Made by a program: the position numbers and the translations under genes
DNA from: Pelagerythrobacter marinus
GTDB lineage: Bacteria > Pseudomonadota > Alphaproteobacteria > Sphingomonadales > Sphingomonadaceae
Direction: 5' to 3'
Assembly (NCBI RefSeq): GCF_009827515.1
Contig: NZ_WTYO01000001.1
Location: 415,501-479,500 of the forward strand
DNA: 64,000 bases
Part shown: piece after piece, positions 52,993-61,401 of the stretch
How positions within the stretch are numbered: position 1 is the stretch's first letter
Layout: each line of letters opens with the position of its first letter
The notes under the pieces: generated by a model
The model's database searches: none
What the model saw: the letters and a program-made list of their open reading frames with translations, nothing else
What the model was told of the DNA's origin: nothing

Positions 52993-54215
52993 AACCGCTC
53001 GGCCCCATTCCCGCAGTCTTCGAATCGATCGACGGCGAACTGGCGATCGGCGGCCGCAAGGCCGGCGAGATCGTGGCCGAGGCCGGCGACACGCCGCTGT
53101 TCGTCTATTCGCGCGACCGCCTGTCCCGGCGCGTGGAGACACTGCGCGCCGCCATGCCGCCGCGCCTGCGGCTGCACTACGCGATCAAGGCCAACCCGTT
53201 CGCGCCGCTGCTGGGCTTCATGGCCGGGCTGGTCGACGGGTTCGATGTCGCCTCGGGCGGGGAACTGGCCCGCTTGCAGGAAGCCGGGGTCGCGGCCGAC
53301 CGGGTCAGTTTCGCCGGGCCGGGCAAGCGCGATCGCGAACTCGAACAGGCGATCGCCGCCGGCTGCACGATCAACCTCGAATCCGAGGGGGAGGCCCGCC
53401 GCGCGCTCGACATTGCCGCGCGCCTGGGGGTCGCGCCGAAGCTGGCGATCCGCGTGAACCCTTCGTTCGAGCTGCGCGGCTCGGGGATGAAGATGGGCGG
53501 CGGGGCCAAGCCGTTCGGCATAGACGAGGACCGCGTGGCCGCGCTCGGGCGCGAGCTGATCGCGGAAGGCGCGCAATGGTGCGGCCTGCATATCTTCACC
53601 GGCAGCCAGGCGCTCGATGCCGAGGCGATCATAGAGACCCAGGCCAATGTCCTGCAATTGGCCGCCCGGCTCGCCGCGGACATCGGGGCGGACCTGCCCA
53701 AGCTCAACATGGGGGGCGGCTTCGGCATTCCCTATTTCCACGGCGACACCCCGCTGGACATCGAGGCGATCGGCGCCGCGCTCGAACAGCGTCTGGCGGA
53801 CCTGCCCCCCGGCCTCGCGCAGACCGAGCTGTGCATCGAGCTGGGGCGATACCTGGTCGGCGAAGCGGGCGTCTACCTGGCGCGGATCGTGGACCGGAAG
53901 GTGAGCCACGGGCAGGTCTTCCTCGTCACCGATGGCGGCTTGCACCACCAGCTTGCCGCGTCGGGCAATTTCGGCACCGTCGTGCGCCGCAATTACCCGC
54001 TGGCGATCGCCACCCGCTTCGATGCCGCGCCGGAGGAGGAGGCGAGCGTCGTCGGGTGCCTGTGCACCCCGCTCGACCGCCTGGCCGACGCGGCGCACCT
54101 GCCGCGGGCCGAAGTGGGCGACCTCGTGGCCGTGTTCTGCGCCGGTGCCTACGGCGCGACGGCTTCCCCGGCGCAGTTCCTGGGGCAGGGCCCGGCGCGC
54201 GAGGTCATGGTCTAG
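52989..54215 (+). CDS. Exosortase A-associated PLP-dependent decarboxylase
   Basis: 408-residue fold-III decarboxylase (diaminopimelate/ornithine type), XrtA-associated group. Cofactor lysine K67 in RLHYAIKANPFAPLL. GFDVASGGELARL, FAGPGKRDREL, FELRGSGMKMGGGAKPFG, HIFTGSQ, GGGFGIPYFHGDTP, ELGRYLVGEAGVYLARI, and GCLCTPLDRLADA with the cysteine of the active site, and GAYGATASPAQFLG are all visible. Probably decarboxylates an amino acid, possibly while bound to the acyl carrier protein; that is inference. Ends 190 bases before the export gene. Confidence 0.9.
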   Translation: MKPLGPIPAVFESIDGELAIGGRKAGEIVAEAGDTPLFVYSRDRLSRRVETLRAAMPPRLRLHYAIKANPFAPLLGFMAGLVDGFDVASGGELARLQEAGVAADRVSFAGPGKRDRELEQAIAAGCTINLESEGEARRALDIAARLGVAPKLAIRVNPSFELRGSGMKMGGGAKPFGIDEDRVAALGRELIAEGAQWCGLHIFTGSQALDAEAIIETQANVLQLAARLAADIGADLPKLNMGGGFGIPYFHGDTPLDIEAIGAALEQRLADLPPGLAQTELCIELGRYLVGEAGVYLARIVDRKVSHGQVFLVTDGGLHHQLAASGNFGTVVRRNYPLAIATRFDAAPEEEASVVGCLCTPLDRLADAAHLPRAEVGDLVAVFCAGAYGATASPAQFLGQGPAREVMV

Positions 54216-54355
54216 CGCACCGGTTTTAACCTTTGCGCAACGACCGTCCCGTTCCGGGACCGCCCGCAAGCCGGGCGACAAAGGCTAACGTAATGTTCAC
54301 CCTTTTTCGCGAGGAAGCGAGCCTGTGAACCGCGGGTGCGGCAGGCGAGGTCGCT

Positions 54356-54394
54356 CCTTGCCTGTCGATCGCAATACCCGCCCGACAGGCAAGG
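54356..54394 (+). promoter_or_regulatory. 12-bp inverted repeat over the RBS of the export-protein gene
   Basis: CCTTGCCTGTCG (54356-54367) and CGACAGGCAAGG (54383-54394) are perfect inverted repeats, loop 15. The ribosome binding sequence AAGGA (54391-54395) of the next gene lies in the second arm, so in mRNA the hairpin would hide it. A DNA-binding operator is the alternative. The rest of 54216-54404 has no coding sequence and no confident promoter. Confidence 0.6.
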
Positions 54395-54404
54395 ACGTGC
54401 ATCG

Positions 54405-55049
54405 ATGCCCATCGACCGACTATCCCTTCGTCTCGCCGGCAGCGCGCTGGCGGCTGTCTCGCTGGCCGGCTGCGCCGGTGGCGGCGGCACCGAGCTGCCC
54501 CCCGCGTCGTTCGTCGCCATGCAGGAAGGGCCGGGCGAGGAATATGTCATCGGGCCGCTGGACGAACTGACGATCCACGTCTGGCGCAACCCCGAATTGG
54601 GGGCCGAGAAGATCCAGGTCCGCCCCGACGGGCGGATCACCACCCCGCTGGTCGCCGACATGCCGGCGGTGGGCAAGACGCCGGCGATGCTGGCAGAAGA
54701 CATCCGCCTGCAGCTTTCGCAATATATCGAGGAACCGCTGGTCTCGGTCATCGTGACCAATTTCGCCGGCACGTTCAGCCAGCAGATCCGCGTCATCGGC
54801 GCGACCGAGCAGCCGGCCTCGATCCCCTACCGCGCGAACATGACGGTGCTCGACGCGATGATCGCGGTCGGCGGCCTCAGCGAATTCGCCGCGGGCAACC
54901 GCGCCAAGCTGATCCGGTTCGACAAGCAGGCCGGGCGCCAGCGCGAATATGCGCTGCGGCTGGGCGACCTGCTGAAGGACGGCGACAGCCGGGCCAACGT
55001 CATGCTGCGGCCGGGCGACGTGATCATCATCCCCGAAAGCATGTTCTGA
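54405..55049 (+). CDS. XrtA-system polysaccharide export lipoprotein
   Basis: 214-residue outer-membrane export protein (Wza family). Signal peptide with lipobox SLAGC at about residue 23. Polysaccharide-export domain: YVIGPLDELTIHVWRNPEL, VRPDGRITTPLVADMPAVGKTP, and the SLBB-type domain IRVIGATEQPASIPYRANMTVLDAMIAVGG. It ends with a short RPGDVIIIPESMF instead of the long amphipathic helix of Wza. ATG 54405 with AAGGA nine bases upstream; an earlier ATG at 54336 is not preferred. Confidence 0.92.
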   Translation: MPIDRLSLRLAGSALAAVSLAGCAGGGGTELPPASFVAMQEGPGEEYVIGPLDELTIHVWRNPELGAEKIQVRPDGRITTPLVADMPAVGKTPAMLAEDIRLQLSQYIEEPLVSVIVTNFAGTFSQQIRVIGATEQPASIPYRANMTVLDAMIAVGGLSEFAAGNRAKLIRFDKQAGRQREYALRLGDLLKDGDSRANVMLRPGDVIIIPESMF

Positions 55050-55065
55050 GGAAGGCCCCGCGCAG

Positions 55066-56586
55066 ATGAACGAGGTTTTCGAAGAGCTGCAGGCCGCGCT
55101 CCATTCGGCATGGCACCGGCGCTGGCTCGTCCTCGGCGTGGCCTGGGGCGTGTGCCTGCTGGGCTGGCTGGCGGTCGCGATGATTCCGAACACCTACGAA
55201 TCGAAAGCGCGGGTCTTCGTGCAGCTCGACGACGTGCTGTCCGAACAGATCGGCATCGCCAACGCCGGCCAGGACGAGATCGAACGCGTGCGCAAGACGC
55301 TGGCGAGTTCGGTCAACTTGGAAAAGGTCGTCCGGTCCACCCGCCTCGGCGCCGATGTGACCTCCCCCGCCCAGATGGAACGCACGGTCGCCGGCCTGGC
55401 GGAGAAGGTCAAGGTCGTCAGCACCGAGGACAACCTGTTCGAGATCACCGCCCAGATCGGCGAATCGAGCCTGTCGGACGCGCAGAACGCCGCCCTGGCG
55501 CAGGATGTCGTGCAGAAGATGATCGACATCTTCCGCGAGGAGAACATCGCCGGCAGCCGGGGCGAAGTCGCCGACACGATCGTCTTCCTCGACCAGCAGC
55601 TGGAAGATCGCAAGCGCGAGCTGGAGGCGGCCGAACAGCGGCGCCTGGCGTTCGAGGCCGAGCATCCCGAACTGATCGGCGGCACCGCGACGCTTTCGAC
55701 CCGGCTCCAGCAGTTGCGGGCGGAAATGCGCGGCGTCGATGCCGATCTCGCCGCGGCGCAGAGCGCGCTGGCAGCCGTCAACGGCCAGATTGCGGGCACC
55801 CCGCGGACCATCGTGACCGCCGGCGAAGGCGGCGGTGCGCGCGGCGCGCTGATCCAGGCCCGCTCGCAGCTCGCCGCCCTGCAGGCGCGCGGCCTGACCG
55901 CCAACCATCCCGACGTGGCCGCGCTGCAGCGGCAGATCGACCTGCTCGAACGCCAGGCGGCGAACGAGGGGCCCGGTGCCGGCGGCACGGTCAACCCTGC
56001 CTACAGCTCGCTCGTCGCGATCCGGGCGGAGCGCGATGCGAACGTCCAGGCGCTGATGGCGCGCAAGGCCGCGCTCCAGGCAGACCTCAGCGCGATGATG
56101 GCGAGCCAGGCCGACGAGCCCGCGGTCGCGGCCGAGGCCAACCGGATCAGCCGCGATTACGAGGTTCTCAAGCGCAAGTACGACGAGCTTCTCCAGGACC
56201 GCGAGGAAATGCGCCTGCGCGGACAGGTGGAAAGCGAGCGCAGTTCATTCAGCTTCGAGGTGATCGATCCGCCGTCCACGCCGCGCGCGCCGGCCGCGCC
56301 CAACCGGCCGATCCTGCTGATCGGCGTGCTAATCGTCGGCGTCGGTGCCGGCGTGGGGGCGGCCTTCGCGTTCAGCCAGATCCGTTCCACGTTCGCCACC
56401 GGGGCGAAGCTCGAGCGGTCGCTGGGCCTGCCGGTGATCGGCACGATCTCGCACACGCTGACCGACGCCGGGCGCGCGCTCGCGCGCAAGCGGATGCGGA
56501 TGTTCGCTGCCGGTTGCGCTTCGCTGGCGGGCGTCTGCGTCCTCCTGCTGGTGGTCGAGTTCGTCCAGCGCGGCATGGTGGGATGA
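55066..56586 (+). CDS. XrtA-system polysaccharide chain-length determinant (Wzz-like)
   Basis: 506-residue inner-membrane protein that sets polymer length with the export protein and kinase. Membrane helix 1 (~20-40), a large periplasmic coiled-coil region (~170-375, rich in Glu, Arg, Gln, Leu), helix 2 (~420-440) and a last helix (~485-503). The pre-helix PPSTPRAPAAPNRP proline stretch is diagnostic of Wzz. ESKARVFVQLDDVLSEQIG follows helix 1. The cytosolic tail is short, so the kinase is separate. 16 bases after the export gene. Confidence 0.9.
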   Translation: MNEVFEELQAALHSAWHRRWLVLGVAWGVCLLGWLAVAMIPNTYESKARVFVQLDDVLSEQIGIANAGQDEIERVRKTLASSVNLEKVVRSTRLGADVTSPAQMERTVAGLAEKVKVVSTEDNLFEITAQIGESSLSDAQNAALAQDVVQKMIDIFREENIAGSRGEVADTIVFLDQQLEDRKRELEAAEQRRLAFEAEHPELIGGTATLSTRLQQLRAEMRGVDADLAAAQSALAAVNGQIAGTPRTIVTAGEGGGARGALIQARSQLAALQARGLTANHPDVAALQRQIDLLERQAANEGPGAGGTVNPAYSSLVAIRAERDANVQALMARKAALQADLSAMMASQADEPAVAAEANRISRDYEVLKRKYDELLQDREEMRLRGQVESERSSFSFEVIDPPSTPRAPAAPNRPILLIGVLIVGVGAGVGAAFAFSQIRSTFATGAKLERSLGLPVIGTISHTLTDAGRALARKRMRMFAAGCASLAGVCVLLLVVEFVQRGMVG

Positions 56587-56596
56587 GGAGAGGACA

Positions 56597-57676
56597 ATGA
56601 CCGAACACAAGAAGATCCCCTCTCCCGACGACGAGGCGAAGGAAAGCTCGCTGCTCGAACGCGCCAGCGGTGCGTTCGGCTTCGATCCGTTCATGCCCGC
56701 GCCGGTTCCCCATCGCCTGGCCGAAGACAAGATGAAGCGGGCGAAGGTCCGCCGGCGCGCGGAGGAAAAGACCGAGGCGCCCGCACCCCCGGCCGACGAG
56801 GCCGGGTCAGCGCCGCAGGCGTCGGCCGTACCCGCGCCGGCCGATCCCGGGCCAGTCGAATCCGGGGGCGAGGCCCGTCAGGCCGGCGTGCCGGCGACGC
56901 TGCCCCCGTCGCAGCTGACGATCGAGCGCCAGGTCGGCGCCGTCGCCCTGCAGGGCAAGCGGTTCGCGGTCGATCGCGAGCTGCTGCGCGATCAGGGGCT
57001 GATCGTGCCGGATGGCGCGGTGAACGCGCTGGTGGAGGAATTCCGCATCGTCAAGCGGCGCCTGCTGGAAAGCGCCAGCCAGGCCGGCACGGCCCGGTCG
57101 CGCCGCGTGCTGATCTGCTCGCCGCATCCGGGCGAAGGCAAGACCTTCTGCGCGAGCAATCTCGCGATTGCCCTGGCGGCCGAGCGCGACAGCGAGGTGC
57201 TGCTGATCGATGCCGACTTTGCCAAGCCGTCGATCCTGTCGACGTTCGGCCTGCCCAAGGGGCCGGGCTTCATGGATTGCCTGGCGAACGACGGGATCGC
57301 GCCGGAAGACCTGGTGATCGGGACCGATATTCCCGGCCTCTGGGTCCTGCCGGCCGGGAACCAGACCAATTCGGACAGCGAATACCTTGCCAGCCGCCGG
57401 ACGGCCGAAGTGCTCGACCGGCTGAGCATGGGCGCGCCGCATCGCATCCTGATCTTCGATTCCCCGCCCGCCCTGGCCGCATCGCCCGCGGCGGAGCTGG
57501 CCAAGCACGTCGGCCAGGCGGTCCTTGTCGCGCGCGCCGATTCGACCGCGCAGAGCGCGCTGGAAGACGCGGTCGAGCTGCTTTCCGCCTGCCCCGACGT
57601 CAAGCTCATGCTCAACGACGCGCATTTCAGCCCGAGCGGCCGGAAGTTCGGAACCTACTATGGGTACGGGGAGTAA
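56597..57676 (+). CDS. XrtA-system BY-type tyrosine autokinase
   Basis: 359-residue bacterial tyrosine kinase. First ~125 residues are Pro/Ala/Glu-rich and disordered. The catalytic part has Walker A in ICSPHPGEGKTFCASNLA (K182), Walker A' VLLIDADFAKPSIL and Walker B ILIFDSPPALAASP. The C-terminus is Tyr-rich (GTYYGYGE), the usual autophosphorylation cluster. Acts with the Wzz-like protein to control polymerisation. 10 bases after the Wzz gene; ends 4 bases before the outer-membrane protein gene. Confidence 0.9.
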   Translation: MTEHKKIPSPDDEAKESSLLERASGAFGFDPFMPAPVPHRLAEDKMKRAKVRRRAEEKTEAPAPPADEAGSAPQASAVPAPADPGPVESGGEARQAGVPATLPPSQLTIERQVGAVALQGKRFAVDRELLRDQGLIVPDGAVNALVEEFRIVKRRLLESASQAGTARSRRVLICSPHPGEGKTFCASNLAIALAAERDSEVLLIDADFAKPSILSTFGLPKGPGFMDCLANDGIAPEDLVIGTDIPGLWVLPAGNQTNSDSEYLASRRTAEVLDRLSMGAPHRILIFDSPPALAASPAAELAKHVGQAVLVARADSTAQSALEDAVELLSACPDVKLMLNDAHFSPSGRKFGTYYGYGE

Positions 57677-57680
57677 CCCG

Positions 57681-59327
57681 ATGAAACGCAGCCATTTCCT
57701 TTCGGCCAGCGCTTTGGCGGCGATCGCCTGCGCGACGCCGGCAATGGCCCAGCAGACGGCCAGCGAGGACGCTGCCGAGGGGCGCGGCGATCGCCGCGCC
57801 ACGATCGCGCCCTATATCGAGGCGTCGCAGGTCCTCGTGGCCGAGATCTCGCCCGGCGACGACGTCGTGACCTACAGCCAGGTCGCCGCGGGGATCGATG
57901 CCAGCGTGACGGGGCGCAACAACGGCGGCTCCATCTCGCTGCGCTACGAACGCAATTTCGGCTACGGCGACGATGCGCTCGATTCCGACACGGTCAGCGG
58001 GGTCGCGCGCGGCTATGCCACCGTGGTTCCGCGGGCGCTGACGGTCGAGGGCGGGGCGATGGCGGCGCGCACCCGGGTGGACGGCAACGGCGGCACGACG
58101 ATCAACCCGCGCGTGGGCGACGACAGCGAGAGCCGGATCTATTCGGCCTATGCCGGGCCGAACCTGCACACCCGCGCCGGCGACGTCGAAGTGAACGCGA
58201 ACTATCGCATCGGTTACACCCGGGTGGAAGCGCCCGACGCGATCGCGCTCGAACCCGGGCAGGACCCGGTCGACGTGTTCGACGACAGCCTGGTGCAGAG
58301 CGCCGGTTTCCATCTCGGCACCAAGCCCGGCGAGCCCCTGCCGGTCGGCCTCGGCGTCGGCGGCGGCTGGGTGCAGGAAGACGTGTCGAACCTCGACCAG
58401 CGCGTTCGCGACCGCTTCGTGCGCGGCGACGTGCAGGTGCCGGTGGGCCGCAACCTCGCCCTCGTCGGCGGGGTCGGTTACGAGGATGTCGAGGTTTCCA
58501 GCCGCGATGCGGTGCGCGATGCCGACGGCAACCCGGTGATCGGCGACGACGGGCGCCTGGTTACCGACAAGAGCGCGCCGCGGCAGATCGCCTACGACGT
58601 GTCCGGCCTGATCTGGGATGTCGGCGTGATGTGGCGCCCCAGCACGCGCACCGCGCTGGAGGCGCACGTCGGCCGGCGTTACGATTCGACCACTTACTAC
58701 GGCACGTTCGCCTGGGCGCCCGATGCGCGCAGCAACGTGAACGTCGCCGTCTACGACACGGTTTCGGGCTTCGGCGGGCTGCTGAACAATGCCCTGGCCA
58801 ACCTGCCGACCGAGTTCAGCGCCGCGCGCAACGCGCTGAGCGGCGATTTCACCGGCTGCGTCGGCAGCGACGAAGGCGCCAATTGCCTCGGCGGCATTCT
58901 CGGCTCGGTCCGCTCGTCGGTGTTCCGTTCGCGCGGGGTCGCCGCCAGCTATGGCGTGCAGATGGGCCGGATCGGCACCGGGGTCGGCGCCGGGTACCAG
59001 CGGCGCAAGTTCATTGCCGCGCCGGGCACGGTCCTGGCCGATGCCGACGGCGTCGTCGACGAGGCATACTGGGTGAATTACTATCTCGACGCCCAGCTCG
59101 GCCGCAACGCCAGCTTCGCCGGCAACGTCTATGCCAACTGGATCAAGAGCGGCTTTTCCGCCGAGGGCGACGTCTTTGCGCTGGGCGCTTCGGCCGCCTA
59201 TCGCCGCTCCATCACCGATCGCCTGTCGGCCCGCGCGGCCGTGGCGATCGACCACCTGGACAGCGAGGCGACGATCGAAAACTACACGTCCGCCTCCGCG
59301 CTGCTCGGCCTGCGTTACGATTTCTGA
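57681..59327 (+). CDS. XrtA-system outer-membrane beta-barrel protein
   Basis: 548-residue protein of the PEP-CTERM-associated outer-membrane family. Signal peptide ending ATPAMA (about residue 25), then alternating beta strands with Gly/Asn turns and a closing ALLGLRYDF, with terminal Phe, typical of barrels. Two cysteines (CVGSDEGANC, about residues 393-402) may pair in a loop. Role is probably polysaccharide export; exact function unknown. GGGGAG precedes the ATG by eight bases. Some databases mislabel this family as YajC. Confidence 0.85.
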   Translation: MKRSHFLSASALAAIACATPAMAQQTASEDAAEGRGDRRATIAPYIEASQVLVAEISPGDDVVTYSQVAAGIDASVTGRNNGGSISLRYERNFGYGDDALDSDTVSGVARGYATVVPRALTVEGGAMAARTRVDGNGGTTINPRVGDDSESRIYSAYAGPNLHTRAGDVEVNANYRIGYTRVEAPDAIALEPGQDPVDVFDDSLVQSAGFHLGTKPGEPLPVGLGVGGGWVQEDVSNLDQRVRDRFVRGDVQVPVGRNLALVGGVGYEDVEVSSRDAVRDADGNPVIGDDGRLVTDKSAPRQIAYDVSGLIWDVGVMWRPSTRTALEAHVGRRYDSTTYYGTFAWAPDARSNVNVAVYDTVSGFGGLLNNALANLPTEFSAARNALSGDFTGCVGSDEGANCLGGILGSVRSSVFRSRGVAASYGVQMGRIGTGVGAGYQRRKFIAAPGTVLADADGVVDEAYWVNYYLDAQLGRNASFAGNVYANWIKSGFSAEGDVFALGASAAYRRSITDRLSARAAVAIDHLDSEATIENYTSASALLGLRYDF

Positions 59328-59341
59328 GGGGTAAAATACCG

Positions 59342-60517
59342 ATGTTCGAAGATTTCTACGGCCTGACGGGGCGCCCCTTCCAGCTCACGCCCGATCCCAA
59401 TTTCTATTTCGAGAGCACGACCCATCGCAAGGCGCTCTCCTACCTGGGATATGGCATGGCGCAGGGCGAAGGCTTCATCGTCATCACCGGCGAGGTGGGG
59501 GCGGGCAAGTCCACCCTCGTCGCGCACCTGATGCAGAAGATCGACCCCAGCCAGATGACGGTCGGCCAGGTCGTGACCAGCAATCTCGACGGGGAGGAAC
59601 TGGTCCACGTCGTCGCGCAGAGCTTCGGCCTCGACATCGAGGGGCATGACAAGGCCAGCGCGCTCGGCGCGATCGAGGCCTTCCTCCACGAGGAGGCGCG
59701 CAGCGGCCGCCGCTGCATGCTGGTGGTCGACGAATCGCAGAACCTCAGCGTCGAAGCGCTCGAAGAGCTGCGGATGCTGTCGAACTTCCAGCTCGGCTCG
59801 CACCCCCTGCTCCAGACCCTGCTGCTGGGCCAGCCGGAATTCCGCCAGGTCCTGGCCGAACACCCGGATCTGGAGCAACTGCGCCAACGCGTGATCGCGA
59901 CCCACCACCTCGAACCGATGGGCGCGGACGAGATCGAGCCCTATCTCAAGCATCGCCTCCAGTGCGTCGGCTGGGACGGCAACCCCGAGTTCGACCAGCG
60001 CGTCTTTGCCGAGCTGCACCAGGCGGCGGGCGGCATTCCGCGCAAGGTCAACCAGGTGGCCACGCGCCTCCTGCTGCTGGGTGCGGTCGAGCAGCGTACG
60101 CGGATCGACAGCGCCATGCTGCGCGCCGTGCTGAACGAAATGCAGAGCGACAACGCCTTCCCCGAGGCCGCGCCGAGCCCGATGCCCAAGCTGGGGCCGG
60201 CCCCGGCAGCAGGCCCGGTCAAGCATGCCGCGCGGCCCGAGGCGGGGGACGAGCCCGCGGCCGAGCCGGCGACGCCGCCGGTGGACCTGGTCGCCATGCT
60301 GGCCGAACGCGACGCGCAGATCGCGGAGCTGCAACAGGCGGTGATCGAGCTGTCGCAATCGGTCGACAGCGGCCGCGACGAACGCGATGCCGAACTGGTC
60401 GAGCGGATCGAAGGCTTCGGCCGCCGGCTGGACGAGCAGGAACGATCGGTGCGCGAAGTGCTCGCGATGCTGATCGAGTGGATCGAGACCGGACAGCCGC
60501 CCCGCGTCGCGGCCTGA
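59342..60517 (+). CDS. XrtA-system AAA ATPase (ExeA-like)
   Basis: 391-residue ATPase of the XrtA-associated group with ExeA-like fold. N-terminus MFEDFYGLTGRPFQLTPDP, Walker A TGEVGAGKSTLVAHLM, Walker B CMLVVDESQNLS, sensor LLLGQPEF. The last ~120 residues are a Pro/Ala linker and a coiled coil (AMLAERDAQIAELQQAVIELS). In type II-like systems such ATPases bind peptidoglycan; here no peptidoglycan-binding domain is visible. It probably couples energy to export. The gene begins 14 bases after the barrel. Confidence 0.88.
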   Translation: MFEDFYGLTGRPFQLTPDPNFYFESTTHRKALSYLGYGMAQGEGFIVITGEVGAGKSTLVAHLMQKIDPSQMTVGQVVTSNLDGEELVHVVAQSFGLDIEGHDKASALGAIEAFLHEEARSGRRCMLVVDESQNLSVEALEELRMLSNFQLGSHPLLQTLLLGQPEFRQVLAEHPDLEQLRQRVIATHHLEPMGADEIEPYLKHRLQCVGWDGNPEFDQRVFAELHQAAGGIPRKVNQVATRLLLLGAVEQRTRIDSAMLRAVLNEMQSDNAFPEAAPSPMPKLGPAPAAGPVKHAARPEAGDEPAAEPATPPVDLVAMLAERDAQIAELQQAVIELSQSVDSGRDERDAELVERIEGFGRRLDEQERSVREVLAMLIEWIETGQPPRVAA

Positions 60518-60528
60518 GGAGGCGCCCC

Positions 60529-61401
60529 ATGGCCGGACAACCCATCGTCAACGGCCTTTCCGTCGATGTCGAGGACTGGTTCCAGGTCGGCGCGTTCGAG
60601 AACGTGATCGATCGCGGCGACTGGGACGGGCTCGCCCTGCGGGTGGAGGACAATGTCGCGCGCATCCTCGACCTGTTCGCGGAAGCTGGGGTCAAGGCGA
60701 CGTTCTTCACGCTCGGCTGGGTCGCGCAGCGCAACGGCGGCCTGATGCGGCGGATCGTCGAGGGCGGCCACGAACTGGCCAGCCACGGGTTCGACCACGC
60801 GCGCGTGTTCACTTTCGACCGGGGGCAGTTCGCCGAGGATATCGTGCGCGCGCGCAAGATCCTGGAGGATGCATCGGGACAGGCGGTGACCGGCTACCGC
60901 GCGCCGAGCTTCTCGATCGATGCCCGCACGCCATGGGCCCATGCCGAGCTGGCCGAACAGGGATATCGCTATTCCTCCAGCGTGGCGCCGGTGGCGCACG
61001 ACCACTACGGCTGGCGCGAGGCGCCTCGCTTCGCCTTCCGCCCCGTGGCCGGGGCCGACATGGTCGAGATCCCGGTGACCACCGCGATCCTGGGCGGCCG
61101 GCGGGTTGCGGCAGGCGGCGGCGGGTTCTTCCGCGTGCTGCCCTATGGCTTTTCGCGCTGGGCCATTCGCCAGGTGAACCGGCGCGAGGGACGACCGGCA
61201 GTGTTCTACTTCCACCCGTGGGAGATCGATCCTGAACAGCCGCGCGTGGCCGGGGCCCCGATCAAGTCGCGCCTGCGCCATTACACCAACCTGGCCCGCA
61301 TGGCCCCGAAGCTGCGCGAGCTGGTGCACGAGTTCGCCTGGGGGCGGATGGACGAGATCGCCAGCCGCGAGGCGCAGGCCGCGGTCCCGCTGGCGGCATG
61401 A
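60529..61401 (+). CDS. XrtA-system polysaccharide deacetylase
   Basis: 290-residue NodB-fold deacetylase, no signal peptide visible. Metal triad: D and H/H, with the catalytic Asp in NGLSVDVEDWFQV and metal histidines in HELASHGFDHARVFTF. The RAPSFSIDARTPWAHAELAEQGY motif and the closing VFYFHPWEIDP with the catalytic His are typical of the XrtA-associated group. It would deacetylate the polymer. GAGGAGGC precedes the ATG. Overlaps the FemAB-like gene by ATGA. Confidence 0.92.
   Translation: MAGQPIVNGLSVDVEDWFQVGAFENVIDRGDWDGLALRVEDNVARILDLFAEAGVKATFFTLGWVAQRNGGLMRRIVEGGHELASHGFDHARVFTFDRGQFAEDIVRARKILEDASGQAVTGYRAPSFSIDARTPWAHAELAEQGYRYSSSVAPVAHDHYGWREAPRFAFRPVAGADMVEIPVTTAILGGRRVAAGGGGFFRVLPYGFSRWAIRQVNRREGRPAVFYFHPWEIDPEQPRVAGAPIKSRLRHYTNLARMAPKLRELVHEFAWGRMDEIASREAQAAVPLAA

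Noticed and set aside
54330-54365. Possible sigma-54 promoter before the EPS export gene
   Set aside because: GG and GC elements are nine instead of ten bases apart and the rest of the consensus does not match.
57627-59255. 542-codon open frame antisense to the XrtA barrel gene
   Set aside because: Composition is typical of an out-of-frame reading of a repeat-rich barrel gene.
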